Counted from the stretch's first letter, positions 17,283 to 25,695 are shown. The stretch is 64,000 nt of DNA from JBEKCD01 sp050015055 (GCA_050015055.1 JBEKCD010000009.1:1-64000), one strand, 5' to 3'. Numbers and translations: made by a program. The notes: generated by a model not told the origin, from the sequence alone.

Positions 17283-17354
17283 ATGGGTGGAAAAGGCAGA
17301 GATAAACGTAAAAGAAGAGAGAAACGTAGGGAAAGACGAGCAATAAGCAGATGA
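17283..17354 (+). CDS. Possible 23-residue Arg/Lys-rich peptide
   Basis: The frame MGGKGRDKRKRREKRRERRA and three more residues is extremely basic, and a near-perfect Shine-Dalgarno (GAGGTGGAG at 17272-17280) lies directly before the ATG. Composition suggests nucleic-acid binding if it is expressed. Length alone makes it uncertain. Confidence 0.35.
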   Translation: MGGKGRDKRKRREKRRERRAISR

Positions 17355-17475
17355 TAAACAATAGTTGTTAGAAGGTAAAGTTTCATCCCAAACCCAAACT
17401 AGGAATAATGCGCGCGCCAAGACAGTTGGAGCCGACGCTGCGCTGATTTTCTATCAAAAAGGTTGATATAGTGAA

Positions 17476-17583
17476 ATGGCTTTAGTCAAAGCTTATGTCA
17501 ACCAAGAAAAACGAGAAATACCCGTAAGGTGTGAAGAGATGTCTTATATTAAGATAAGTTCTAGGTTAAGTTTATTGGCCTAA
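17476..17583 (+). CDS. Possible 35-residue protein upstream of trm1
   Basis: The frame begins MALVKAYVNQEKREIP and has a mixed, protein-like composition. An AGGTTGA lies about 10 nt before the ATG. It ends 39 bp before the trm1 start, so it could be a leader gene. No family was recognised. Confidence 0.35.
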   Translation: MALVKAYVNQEKREIPVRCEEMSYIKISSRLSLLA

Positions 17584-17622
17584 AAGGGTTTTTCATACCC
17601 TTGACCAGGAAACAATCGAATC

Positions 17623-18861
17623 ATGCACAACGAGGATTTGACGTCGGATTTTCCAACAGAAACAATCAAAGAAGGCAACGTAAAGGCCCTTGTCCCGAAA
17701 CTTGAAGCGTTTGTAAAGCTACCCTCCGACTACGCGCCTTCAAAAGCCCCCGTTTTCTACAACCCGGTCATGGAATTGAACCGTGACCTAGCGGTTCTGG
17801 CTCTGCAGACATATCAAAGGACAGTCAACCATGAAATCGCCGTGTCTGAACCCCTCACCGGCTGCGGGCTTAGAGGCATTCGTTTCGCAGCCGAAGTGGA
17901 AGGCGTCAAGAGGGTGGTGATGAACGACATAAGCGAAAAAGCTGTTCGTCTCGCCAGCTTCAACGTGCAATCAAACGGGCTGGCTAGAAAGGCAACTGTG
18001 AAGCATGAGGAAGCAAATCTTCTTTTGAGCCGCTACAGCGCACCGTACAGGCGATTCGACGCGATAGACATTGATCCTTTCGGTTCCCCAGTGCGCTTCC
18101 TTGATTCCGCCGTCCGAGCTTTGCGGGACGGAGGTTTCATAGCCATGACAGCAACAGACATGGCGCCATTGTGCGGAGTGCATCCACGGGCATGCATGAG
18201 GAAGTACGGTGGGAAACCCTTGAGAACGGAATACTGCCACGAACTGGCCGTGAGACTCTTGGCCGGTTGCTTGGCCACGACGGCAGCAAAGCAGGACATC
18301 AGCGTAAACGTGGTCTTCAGCCATCGAGCAGAGCACTATGTCAGGATCTGTGCGACGATAGAATACGGCGCCAAAAACGCTGATGAAAGCCTCAAAAACA
18401 TGGGATACGTGTTACATTGCTTCAAGTGTTTCCACAGAGAAAAAGCGAGCATGTTTGCGGTTCAACGTTCAGACAGATGCAGCGAATGCGGCTCGAAACT
18501 CAACATCGCCGGGCCACTGTGGCTTGGCAGACTGTTTGATTCGCGATTCGTTGAACTCATGGAAAACGAAGCCAACCAGCGAAAACTTGGGCTTGGGAAG
18601 AGAATACAGAGAATGCTTGCCATGATCAAGACTGAAGTCGAGGCACCAATTACTTATTACGTAGTGGACAAGTTGTGCGACTCCTTGAACCTTCCTGTCC
18701 CACCAGTCAAAAAGGTGATTGAAGCCTTGACCCGAGAAGGCTTTCAAGCATCTCCAACGCACTTCAGTTCACGCGGGGTAAGGTCAAATGCGCCTGCTTC
18801 CAAATTAAGAGAAATCCTGCCCAGCCTGGTAAAACAGAGCATCAAGCAGAGTCGAGTTTGA
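17623..18861 (+). CDS. trm1: tRNA (guanine26-N2)-dimethyltransferase
   Basis: Trm1 makes N2,N2-dimethylguanosine at position 26 of tRNA using SAM. The 412-residue protein carries the Rossmann domain with SEPLTGCGLRGIRFA near 65-80, VVMNDISEKAVRLA near 95 and DAIDIDPFGSPVRFLDSAV near 145-163 (the DPFG catalytic motif). FIAMTATDMAPLCG follows. A zinc ribbon is present near 268-296 (CFKCFHRE and RCSECGS), and the specific C-terminal domain is complete. It is a single gene whose own promoter must lie in the AT-rich stretch before 17600. Confidence 0.96.
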   Translation: MHNEDLTSDFPTETIKEGNVKALVPKLEAFVKLPSDYAPSKAPVFYNPVMELNRDLAVLALQTYQRTVNHEIAVSEPLTGCGLRGIRFAAEVEGVKRVVMNDISEKAVRLASFNVQSNGLARKATVKHEEANLLLSRYSAPYRRFDAIDIDPFGSPVRFLDSAVRALRDGGFIAMTATDMAPLCGVHPRACMRKYGGKPLRTEYCHELAVRLLAGCLATTAAKQDISVNVVFSHRAEHYVRICATIEYGAKNADESLKNMGYVLHCFKCFHREKASMFAVQRSDRCSECGSKLNIAGPLWLGRLFDSRFVELMENEANQRKLGLGKRIQRMLAMIKTEVEAPITYYVVDKLCDSLNLPVPPVKKVIEALTREGFQASPTHFSSRGVRSNAPASKLREILPSLVKQSIKQSRV

Positions 18862-18961
18862 TCTTGACTTGACACATCTATTTTCAGCGCGCACGCTGCT
18901 AATTCAAGTATTTGAAACACCTTTTGCATCATAGCCCAGCAAAGTCGCTCGCCTTTTTCAC

Positions 18962-19067
18962 TTGTAATGTCAGATGTAATGTGGATTGTAACAAACCATG
19001 AAGAAAACAGGCCTGAAACGCCGTTCAGAGCTGATAAGTTCGGTTTATTTGTAATGTCAGATGTAAT
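18962..19067 (+). repeat. Imperfect direct repeat pair
   Basis: The 19-mer TTGTAATGTCAGATGTAAT occurs at 18962-18980 and again at 19049-19067, 87 bp apart. Both copies are followed four bases later by ATTGTAA. The pair lies downstream of trm1, next to the dockerin remnant. It could be the scar of a duplication or a small mobile element. Confidence 0.55.
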
Positions 19068-19079
19068 TTTCATTGTAAT

Positions 19080-19177
19080 AGTCAGGGACTGTAGGTAGTG
19101 TTGCCCGTGGTACAAAGCCAGAATGGCGGGTTCTGGCAGGCTCAGTTCGCCGTTGCCGTCTATGTCGTGCGCGCGCT
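19080..19177 (-). pseudogene. Dockerin-domain remnant
   Basis: The minus-strand frame reads HDIDGNGELSLPEPAILALY and then HGQHY, which matches the second calcium-binding repeat and the terminal YGQH signature of the intact dockerins in this window (NosD-like protein at 26.7 kb, SUOX-like protein at 45.5 kb). The first dockerin repeat and the rest of the parent protein are missing; a GC motif (19169-19176) sits exactly at the truncation point, and a stop lies 11 codons further upstream. It is a decayed gene end. Confidence 0.6.
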
Positions 19178-19349
19178 GACGCAGCAGAAAGCTTGCACCT
19201 TGCCGCTATCTGATTCATTGCCAAAGGTTAAATAGAAAAATGCTCATGTACGGTTCTAGAGGATTTAGGGAAAGGCAAGTTTTTCCTTTCTCCGTTGCCT
19301 TTTCCCTCTATCCTTCTCTAGCGCGCGTGGAAGTCGATAGTGCGTGCGT

Positions 19350-20117
19350 TTATTCCATAATCTCGATGTCTTCAAGCTGTCCAAGATCCATAGCCTGAGC
19401 CGTCTTCACGATGCCGAAATCTATCTTCCTCGATGGCAGCAAAATCATCGCTTCTATCGAGTCTAGTCCTAATTCCCTAGTCCGGAGTGACCTTGCATGC
19501 CCGTCTAGGATGTAGCATTTTTCTTGGTAGCGAATGCAGACTATTGGTACTAATACCGTCTTTATCGCCTGAATCTGCTTCTTTTCAACATGGGACTGTG
19601 TTGGCACCAGATCCTTAAGGTTAATCTTCTCTTTGCTGAGGTAGAATGGCACGTTATAGATAGCTTCATAATGCTCTACAATAGACAGGATACGCTGCCA
19701 AGCCTTCAGAATAGGGTCTTCTATAGGGCTTATGTCTTTGATTCGAAGGTCTTCAAGTGGGTGCCTTGAAATTTCCCTGTAACTCGTGCCTTCAGGAAAC
19801 CTCAACACGTACGCCTTCATGGTTCTATGCATGAGTTTTTTCAGTATGAATGCACGATGATGACCATCCAAGACAAAATAGTCCCTGCCATTGTTCACAA
19901 CTGTTATGGGTACGTCGTAATTCTCTTCAACAGTCTTCTTGAAGACCAAAGCAAGCTTGTCGTTCTCTAGGAAGTCCTCTGTCGGATATACTCGTTCAAG
20001 AGGAATCTCCTCGAGATCGACGCGTAGCTTGACTTGATAGATGATTTCTAGGCTCTTGACTATGCCGTTGACTCTTCTCGAAAGATCTTTCCAGTTTGCC
20101 AGTTCTATATCCCGCAT
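19350..20117 (-). CDS. Protein with two tandem ParB/sulfiredoxin-like domains
   Basis: The 255-residue protein contains two ParB-N-like units. The first, at about 35-105, has VPITVVNNGRDYFVLDGHHR followed by AFILKKL. The second, at about 165-235, has VPIVCIRYQEKCYILDGHAR followed by SLRTREL. The LDGHxR core binds nucleotide or phosphate in ParB CTPases and in the archaeal free-serine kinase SerK. In the second copy GHHR has become GHAR. No helix-turn-helix of chromosome-partition ParB follows, so a metabolic kinase or nucleotide-dependent regulator is as likely as DNA partition. It is divergent from the gene at 20264; the interval holds a GC motif (20181-20187). Confidence 0.75.
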   Translation of the reverse strand: MRDIELANWKDLSRRVNGIVKSLEIIYQVKLRVDLEEIPLERVYPTEDFLENDKLALVFKKTVEENYDVPITVVNNGRDYFVLDGHHRAFILKKLMHRTMKAYVLRFPEGTSYREISRHPLEDLRIKDISPIEDPILKAWQRILSIVEHYEAIYNVPFYLSKEKINLKDLVPTQSHVEKKQIQAIKTVLVPIVCIRYQEKCYILDGHARSLRTRELGLDSIEAMILLPSRKIDFGIVKTAQAMDLGQLEDIEIME

Positions 20118-20263
20118 TAATCCTACACGTCTTCAAGCAGTCGCATCCTCTTATGTCTCTTGAACCTCTAATACTTTGTTCGCGCGCTAGATTATGCATA
20201 ACGTCAACTGCGAGCATTCCTGAATCCATGATTTCTTCCTTCTCACGTTGATCCAGAGCAATG

Positions 20264-20668
20264 ATGGACTGCAACCATATCTTGACCTTTTCGTCTGAAA
20301 AACGGCCAAGTGAAGAAGATCATGCGAAAGAAACTACCATCCTAATCGGTAATTCATATTCCATCTTCATAAGCCAATTAAATAGTCTGCGTGTTATTGA
20401 CTCAAATGGAGGAAGGTTGTTGAGGCAGAATATTTCGCCTAAACACAGAAAAGCACTTGCAAGCAAGATTGGCAAAGCCCTTAAGGAAGACATCATAATC
20501 CTCTCAAAGGAGATGCAGGAAATTCTCGTAGACGATTTGGTCACAGCTTTCTTCAGCAGACTGGATGTCCTAGCCCACGTGAAGGACGGCCATGCTAGGC
20601 GTGGCCTGACGATACAATGTTCAAACGAAACTCTTGAAATGGTTCACGGTCATCCGAGACAAAGTTAA
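20264..20668 (+). CDS. Hypothetical protein (134 aa)
   Basis: This soluble, mixed-charge protein of unknown family has no membrane span. It contains an early beta-rich part (ILIGNSYSIFISQLNSLRV) and a helical centre (HRKALASKIGKALKEDIIIL). The ATG at 20264 is one codon inside the first possible start. It is divergent from the double-ParB gene and its last 4 bp overlap the convergent gene ending at 20665. Whether it works with the ParB-like protein is open. Confidence 0.55.
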   Translation: MDCNHILTFSSEKRPSEEDHAKETTILIGNSYSIFISQLNSLRVIDSNGGRLLRQNISPKHRKALASKIGKALKEDIIILSKEMQEILVDDLVTAFFSRLDVLAHVKDGHARRGLTIQCSNETLEMVHGHPRQS

Positions 20669-20997
20669 GTCTTTAGAAGAGAAGATCGTTCTCCTTTGCT
20701 GGACGTCATTGCAATAAACATGTTGCGGTCAAGTGCGTGTCTCTGAAGGATTAGGCGTTTCGACGAATATTGATAGCCACATTCGCACTTGAATCCTGAG
20801 AACTCGTTCGAACGTGAGTCTAAAATAGGCTCGACTCTTGAGAGCGGCACACTGCATCTTGCTTGCTGTTTATGTATTTTCCACAGTATGACAAGTTCGT
20901 CCAGGGTCAAAGGCTGAGATCTCTTAGCGCGGGTTACAAACCAGAAGCTGTACCCGCCAAAAACGAACCAGAAAATCCACATCAGCACGTCTAACAT
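20665..20997 (-). CDS. Membrane-anchored protein with a cysteine pair (110 aa)
   Basis: One N-terminal hydrophobic segment (about 3-21, rich in Trp and Phe) is followed by a basic patch (TRAKRSQP) and a soluble domain. That domain contains FKCECGYQYSSKRLILQRHA, where CxC and a downstream His suggest a partial zinc site. No family was recognised. The gene tail overlaps its convergent neighbour by 4 bp. Confidence 0.55.
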   Translation of the reverse strand: MLDVLMWIFWFVFGGYSFWFVTRAKRSQPLTLDELVILWKIHKQQARCSVPLSRVEPILDSRSNEFSGFKCECGYQYSSKRLILQRHALDRNMFIAMTSSKGERSSLLKT

Positions 20998-21181
20998 TTG
21001 CCTAGTTCACCGCCGTGGTACGTTGAAACTAACCAAACCGCGATATTTAACACATGTGAAGCAAGAAAACAGATGACCAATATCTAAACTACATAATCTG
21101 AGCACTCCATCTTCTAACAACGACTGCTTTGAACAATACAACACGTTTGGCTGTCTATCAAGCCGACGGTCCTTTGACATC

Positions 21182-21658
21182 CTAGACGTTCAGAGAATGC
21201 AACACGTATCTACTCAAGCTCATTAGAGTAGTGCCAGGGGACACTGAAGGGACAATTATACCAAGAAGAGCGCCAACCACCAGGCCGAATATCACAAACA
21301 CTATTACAGCCAAAATGGCTATTGCAAGCCCTCCTAGCCATCCTGTCTTGAACGTATGTTTGTATACCCATATCCAAGCTAGGAACGCTAGGATATAGCC
21401 CAAGGTGCTCGCTGCTCCACCAAGGACTCCTTCAAAAAAGAAGCCCACCCCAGTCAACACTATGAAATAGACTATCGGCCCCAGCACCGTTGCAGCCATG
21501 GCCTCCCCCAACGTGGACCTTCCGCCAGTCACGATCTTTCCAGCAAGATACACGGGAATTGACACGATTATCCACAGTATAACAAGCCCTATTATGATCG
21601 CAATCAGGCTAAGCAGAGTGATTCCATTTGGAAATATACTTGCCGAAAGCCACATCAT
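21182..21658 (-). CDS. Four-span membrane protein (158 aa)
   Basis: Hydrophobic spans are visible at about 13-35, 50-70, 80-97 and 105-135, with many Gly residues (VVGALLGIIVPSVSPG). The short loop KIVTGGRSTLGEA between spans one and two is the only hydrophilic insertion. I recognise no family. Single gene with an AT-rich upstream region. Confidence 0.6.
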   Translation of the reverse strand: MMWLSASIFPNGITLLSLIAIIIGLVILWIIVSIPVYLAGKIVTGGRSTLGEAMAATVLGPIVYFIVLTGVGFFFEGVLGGAASTLGYILAFLAWIWVYKHTFKTGWLGGLAIAILAVIVFVIFGLVVGALLGIIVPSVSPGTTLMSLSRYVLHSLNV

Positions 21659-21976
21659 TTCACTCTATTAATACCGCTTTCATTTTATAACTTTTGTTCA
21701 CAAAACATTCCGTTCAAGGTGCGAGCTTGCCTGTTGATTCGCATCTTCAGAAGACCCAAATCTCGTCAAACAGGAAAATTGGGTGCGGGATGAAACCTGC
21801 GCGAACCGTCGGCAGCACATGAAACCGTTCGAGAAGCAGAAGCGAACTTAGAAACCCTGAAAAAACAGTAGTTTCTGCCGAAAACGCAGTACATAAGCAT
21901 GAATGGCAGTTGTGGCGACATCTCCCGCGCAATCCCTCCTTTTTCTTTATCGTTTATGTTCATGGAGATGATTTGA

Positions 21977-22117
21977 ATGAGTGAAAACATAGTTGAACCT
22001 TTGGTTAAGAAGCCTCCTCGCACAGCATATTCCAGAGATAGACTAGACGAGCTTGAGATTAGAGCGCGATTGCTTGCGCTTGAAATTTTGGAAAGAGAGG
22101 TAGAGAAACGTGGCTGA
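21977..22117 (+). CDS. Small charged helical protein (46 aa)
   Basis: The frame reads MSENIVEPLVKKPPRTAYSR and continues with a helix (DELEIRARLLALEILEREVEK). Composition is protein-like, with a GGAGATGATT upstream. Amphipathic helix and length resemble small DNA-binding or scaffold proteins, but no family was recognised. Confidence 0.5.
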   Translation: MSENIVEPLVKKPPRTAYSRDRLDELEIRARLLALEILEREVEKRG

Positions 22118-22166
22118 AGGAATGAACCCGTTGTGTCCACGTTGCTGGGCGTGGACGAAGAGTTAC

Positions 22167-22188
22167 CGAGGTAGCTCAGCCTCGTTTT
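22167..22188 (+). terminator. Hairpin followed by T run
   Basis: CGAGG (22167-22171) pairs with CCTCG (22180-22184), followed by TTTT. It lies 50 bp after the small gene ending at 22117, in the right orientation to end its transcript. Confidence 0.4.
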
Positions 22189-22315
22189 GAATGGTGATTT
22201 CTCCCGCACAATTCCCTCTTTTTTTTGGGGTAGCTTAGTAAATCTTAACAGAGAGCTTATAGCCCATGTGAATAATTGATAGTTCTGGACAGAAAGATAC
22301 GGGAATCGGATCCTC

Positions 22316-22840
22316 TTGAACTTTGAGAATGTCATATTTCCCGATTCAGTGGGTTTCCGCTGCAGAAAATGTGGTCTTTGCTGCCGAGAACAACCAGCCG
22401 ACCTTAACGAAAAAGAACAGCAACAAATAGAAGCAAAAGGATTTACGGGTTTTTCCGTAAATAGAGCCGCCGATGGACTAGAAGGCTTATTTATCCGCAG
22501 GAAAAAGGACGGAAGTTGTTTCTTCCTAACAAAAGATAATGAATGCCGAATTTACGATATTAGACCAGCAGGTTGCAGGATACAACCTTTCACTATTACA
22601 GATTGGGATTACAAAAGGAACACGATAGAACTTGCCTTGCCTGCAGGATGTAGATGCAAAGGTATCCTCGTCCAAGGAGGAACGTTGCCAATCGAAGAGA
22701 TGGGACGAGCTGCACAAAATCTAGTGCAAAGCATTCTAGAAATAACAGCAAAATTCTTAAGACTTCCCATTACAAACAAAAGAGTTGCAGCCAAAATGAG
22801 GATGCTAATAAAAGAAATGAACCAATTTACGCAATCATAA
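22316..22840 (+). CDS. YkgJ-type zinc/iron-chelating domain protein
   Basis: The 174-residue protein matches the CxxCxxxCC family of metal-chelating proteins (UPF0153/YkgJ). It has FRCRKCGLCCREQPADL near 17-33 and CFFLTKDNECRIYDIRPAGCR near 63-83; the second block holds the expected CxIYxxRPxxC. The TTG at 22316 is directly followed by the conserved core, so the start is reasonable. Family members bind Fe or Zn and several act near flagellin or lysine modification, but no role can be fixed here. Confidence 0.85.
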   Translation: MNFENVIFPDSVGFRCRKCGLCCREQPADLNEKEQQQIEAKGFTGFSVNRAADGLEGLFIRRKKDGSCFFLTKDNECRIYDIRPAGCRIQPFTITDWDYKRNTIELALPAGCRCKGILVQGGTLPIEEMGRAAQNLVQSILEITAKFLRLPITNKRVAAKMRMLIKEMNQFTQS

Positions 22841-22873
22841 ACAGAATAATCATGTTGGACCGAGGTTTTGCCT

Positions 22874-22904
22874 GATTTTCTGTAATAGTATATGAGGAAG
22901 GGCA
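22874..22904 (+). repeat. Dispersed repeat, copy 1
   Basis: A 31-nt segment here is about 85% identical to the reverse complement of 26452-26482. Both contain TTCTGTAATA, then ATGAGGAAG and GCAGA. Each copy lies in a gene-poor stretch. Confidence 0.4.
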
Positions 22905-23061
22905 GAAGCAGAGCTCTTTTATAGTTGCGTTATATCGGTATTTTCAGGCAAATGTTCCAAATTTGAAGAACCTAAAGGGCTATTGTCTGGTTCTTGTCTA
23001 ACCTGATCCGCGCGCGCTACGGACTGCACAACCTTTAATTCACCTTGTACGCAATGCAATT

Positions 23062-23181
23062 ATGATAGAAAGGATGGAGGGAGAGGACAAGGAAGAAAGG
23101 AATGAACAAAACCATGCCCTTTCCCTCAACCTTTCACAATATTCTTTGCGGTTGCCATTTAAAGCATTTCTGGACTCATAA
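23062..23181 (+). CDS. Possible 39-residue ORF upstream of tbp
   Basis: An ATG opens MIERMEGEDKEERNEQNHAL and 19 more residues. The composition is highly charged at the start and there is a TATA-less, GC-motif-flanked setting (23009-23017 before, 23193-23202 after). Evidence is limited to the open frame. Confidence 0.25.
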   Translation: MIERMEGEDKEERNEQNHALSLNLSQYSLRLPFKAFLDS

Positions 23182-23201
23182 TTCTAGCGTGGGCGCGCGC
23201 G

Positions 23202-23210
23202 CTATATAAG
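23202..23210 (+). promoter_or_regulatory. TATA box of tbp, abutting a GC motif
   Basis: CTATATAAG is centred about 35 bp before the tbp ATG. The 10-nt alternating GC run at 23193-23202 directly precedes it and occupies the position where a BRE would be. TBP may thus influence its own promoter; this is inference. Confidence 0.6.
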
Positions 23211-23240
23211 CGTCCGCTACACTATAAAAAGCGGTGTTTA

Positions 23241-23801
23241 ATGCCGAAGACTAAAGCCATAATACACATTCAAAACGTTGTTGCTTCTGCCACCCTAAAT
23301 CAGAAAGTTGACTTAAACGCCATCGTGAAGAGTTTTCCAGGGGTTGAGTATCGTCCAGAACAGTTTCCTGGACTGGTGTTTAGGATTAAGAGACCGAAGA
23401 CAGCCACGCTGATTTTCACCACTGGAAAAATGGTCTGTACAGGCGCCAAATCAGAGCAGGAAGCGCGCAGAGCTGTTATGACGGTTGTTAAAGAACTGAA
23501 AAAGGGTGGGATAATAATCATCAGCAAGCCGGAGTTAAAGATTCAGAACATTGTTGCCTCCGCAAGCTTGGGCGGAAGGATAGACCTGGAACAGGCAGTA
23601 AGCTCGCTTGTAAAAACCATGTATGAACCGGAGCAGTTTCCAGGATTGATCTACAGGATGGACGAGCCTAAGGTGGTGATACTGATATTCGCAAGCGGGA
23701 ACCTTGTTTGCACCGGAGCGAAGAAAGAACAGGACGTTTACGACGCAGTGCATAAGCTTCACGGAAGCTTGGAGGAACTGAACCTCATGTTCTACGAATA
23801 A
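23241..23801 (+). CDS. tbp: TATA-box-binding protein
   Basis: TBP nucleates the archaeal transcription initiation complex by bending TATA DNA. The 186-residue protein consists of two direct repeats, about 6-90 and 96-180, each with the pattern IQNVVASATL / IQNIVASASL, then the Glu-Gln-Phe-Pro-Gly-Leu block (EQFPGLVFR / EQFPGLIYR), a Phe-rich strand and VCTGAKSEQ / VCTGAKKEQ. The intercalating Phe pairs are present. Start codon and TATA spacing agree. A GC motif lies before and another after the gene. Confidence 0.97.
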   Translation: MPKTKAIIHIQNVVASATLNQKVDLNAIVKSFPGVEYRPEQFPGLVFRIKRPKTATLIFTTGKMVCTGAKSEQEARRAVMTVVKELKKGGIIIISKPELKIQNIVASASLGGRIDLEQAVSSLVKTMYEPEQFPGLIYRMDEPKVVILIFASGNLVCTGAKKEQDVYDAVHKLHGSLEELNLMFYE

Positions 23802-24018
23802 ACCTTTATAGTTAATCTCCTTTCGCCTTCGTTTGCACATTCCTCATCGCGCGCGCTAGGTTTCTTCTTAGGGATGGTTTGTTCTTAGGGATATAACCAC
23901 AAACTGTCTTCGTGCCGATGAAAAAGAATCGATCGATCGTCACGCTTTTCCAAATCCTTAGCGCGTTAAGAGAGGCTTTATCAGTTGGCAGCTTCATTCG
24001 TCACAGGGACCTGGAAAA

Positions 24019-25695
24019 GTGGTTGAGTCAGAAGCCTACTTAATGAGACAAAAAATTGCCTATTTCTCAATGGAGATTGGGTTGTCGAATAGCATTCACA
24101 CCTACAACGGAGGTTTAGGGATTCTTGCAGGGGACACGATCAGATCAAGTGCAGATCTGAAAATTCCTCTGGTAGGAATTACGTTGGTTAGCCGGAAAGG
24201 ACATTTCAGGCAAGAGATAACCCGCGATGGAAAACAAATAGAGCATCCCGACCCGTGGGAACCCTCAGAACATATGCAGCTGCTTTCCACGGAGGTGAAA
24301 GTGCAAATTCAGAAGAGAGACGTAGCCGTCAAGCCCTGGCTTTACACGGTGAAGAGCCAAAAAGGCGGTGTTGTTTCCGTCTACTTTCTCGACACTGATC
24401 TAGAAGGGAACAATCCTGAGGATAGGGAGATTACTTCCTTTTTGTACGGCGGGGATGAAAGATACCGCCTCAAGCAAGAGATTGTTCTTGGAATCGGTGG
24501 CGTGAGAATACTGGACGCCTTAGGTTTAGAAGTTCGCAAGTACCACATGAACGAGGGCCATTCCAGTCTCCTCGCTCTTGAGTTGCTGCAGAAAAATGGA
24601 ATGAACATCGAGAAAGTTAGAAACCTATGCGTTTTCACCACACATACCTCTGTCGAGGCAGGACATGACACGTTCTCCTACGATCTGGTTCGAGAAGTGC
24701 TAGGAGACCCCGTATCCCTCGATGTCCTAAGAAAACTCGGCGGGCAAGAAAGATTAAATATGACGCTGTTCGCCCTCAATCTAAGTAATTATTATAATGG
24801 TGTAGCCAAGAGACACCGAGACTCATCAAAAGCGATGTTTCCCGGATACGAAATTCGCGCCATCACAAATGGAGTCCATTCGTACACTTGGACCTGCGAA
24901 AGCTTCAGGAACCTTTATGACAAACATTTTCCAGGATGGGCAAATGAACCTGATTTGCTTGTGAGAGCAGACGAGATTCTTGATGAAGATGTTTGGCGAG
25001 CCCATGGGGAAGGAAAGAAACTGTTGATTGACTACGTCAACAATGTAACAAATGCAGGCATGGATTACCACACCTTGACGCTGGGATTTGCGCGAAGAGC
25101 AACCGGCTATAAAAGGACGGACTTATTGTTTTCAGACCTAGAAAAACTGAAAAGGGCAAATAGAAAAGGCAGAATCCAGTTAATCTTTGCTGGAAAATCC
25201 AATCCAAAGGATGATTCTGGCAGGAAACTGATCGAACAGATATTTGGCTACATGCAGAAGCTGAAAGAAGAGATAAAGATTGTTTATCTAGCTAACTATG
25301 ACATGGACCTCGCGGCCAAATTAGTCTCAGGGGTTGATGTCTGGCTAAATACGCCTCTGCGGCCTTTAGAGGCTTCGGGAACGAGCGGAATGAAGGCTGC
25401 CCACAACGGGGTCATAAACTTCAGCGTTTTAGACGGCTGGTGGATTGAAGGTTGGATCGAGGGCGTTACAGGTTGGGCAATAGGACCAGAACCGAACGAA
25501 AATGTTTCGGCGGAAGAAGGCCGCAGAAGAGAACTAGATGATCTTTACAACAAGCTAGAGTACATCGTTGTCCCAATGTTCTACAGCAGGAGAACCGACT
25601 GGATAAAAATGATGAAGAACTCAATCGGGAAAATCGCTTACCACTTTAACAGCCATAGAATGATGCAAAGATACGCAACAGAGGCCTACCTATAA
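24019..25695 (+). CDS. glgP: Alpha-glucan (glycogen/maltodextrin) phosphorylase
   Basis: The enzyme cleaves alpha-1,4-glucan with phosphate to glucose 1-phosphate. The 558-residue protein is the short GT35 type found in archaea and thermophilic bacteria. It shows IAYFSMEIGL and YNGGLGILAGD at the N-terminus, HMNEGHSSLLALE near 180 (active site), and the pyridoxal-phosphate Lys in EASGTSGMKAAHNG near 455. The GTG at 24019 adds eight residues before the family's usual beginning; ATG at 24043 is an equally good start. Its product could enter glycolysis through the PPi-PFK of this window. Confidence 0.92.
   Translation: MVESEAYLMRQKIAYFSMEIGLSNSIHTYNGGLGILAGDTIRSSADLKIPLVGITLVSRKGHFRQEITRDGKQIEHPDPWEPSEHMQLLSTEVKVQIQKRDVAVKPWLYTVKSQKGGVVSVYFLDTDLEGNNPEDREITSFLYGGDERYRLKQEIVLGIGGVRILDALGLEVRKYHMNEGHSSLLALELLQKNGMNIEKVRNLCVFTTHTSVEAGHDTFSYDLVREVLGDPVSLDVLRKLGGQERLNMTLFALNLSNYYNGVAKRHRDSSKAMFPGYEIRAITNGVHSYTWTCESFRNLYDKHFPGWANEPDLLVRADEILDEDVWRAHGEGKKLLIDYVNNVTNAGMDYHTLTLGFARRATGYKRTDLLFSDLEKLKRANRKGRIQLIFAGKSNPKDDSGRKLIEQIFGYMQKLKEEIKIVYLANYDMDLAAKLVSGVDVWLNTPLRPLEASGTSGMKAAHNGVINFSVLDGWWIEGWIEGVTGWAIGPEPNENVSAEEGRRRELDDLYNKLEYIVVPMFYSRRTDWIKMMKNSIGKIAYHFNSHRMMQRYATEAYL

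Larger units (their letters stand above)
21921..22226 (+). repeat. Short direct repeat pair flanking a small gene
   Basis: TCTCCCGCGCAATCCCTCCT at 21921-21940 and TCTCCCGCACAATTCCCTCT at 22200-22219 are near identical, both followed by a T-rich run, and they bracket the 46-residue gene at 21977. They may be matching transcription-termination or boundary elements, or the ends of a mini-insertion. Confidence 0.45.

Noticed and set aside
21766..22335. Minus-strand open frame of 189 codons
   Set aside because: Low-complexity Ser/Phe-rich product, opposite to a better small gene at 21977 and crossing its flanking repeats.
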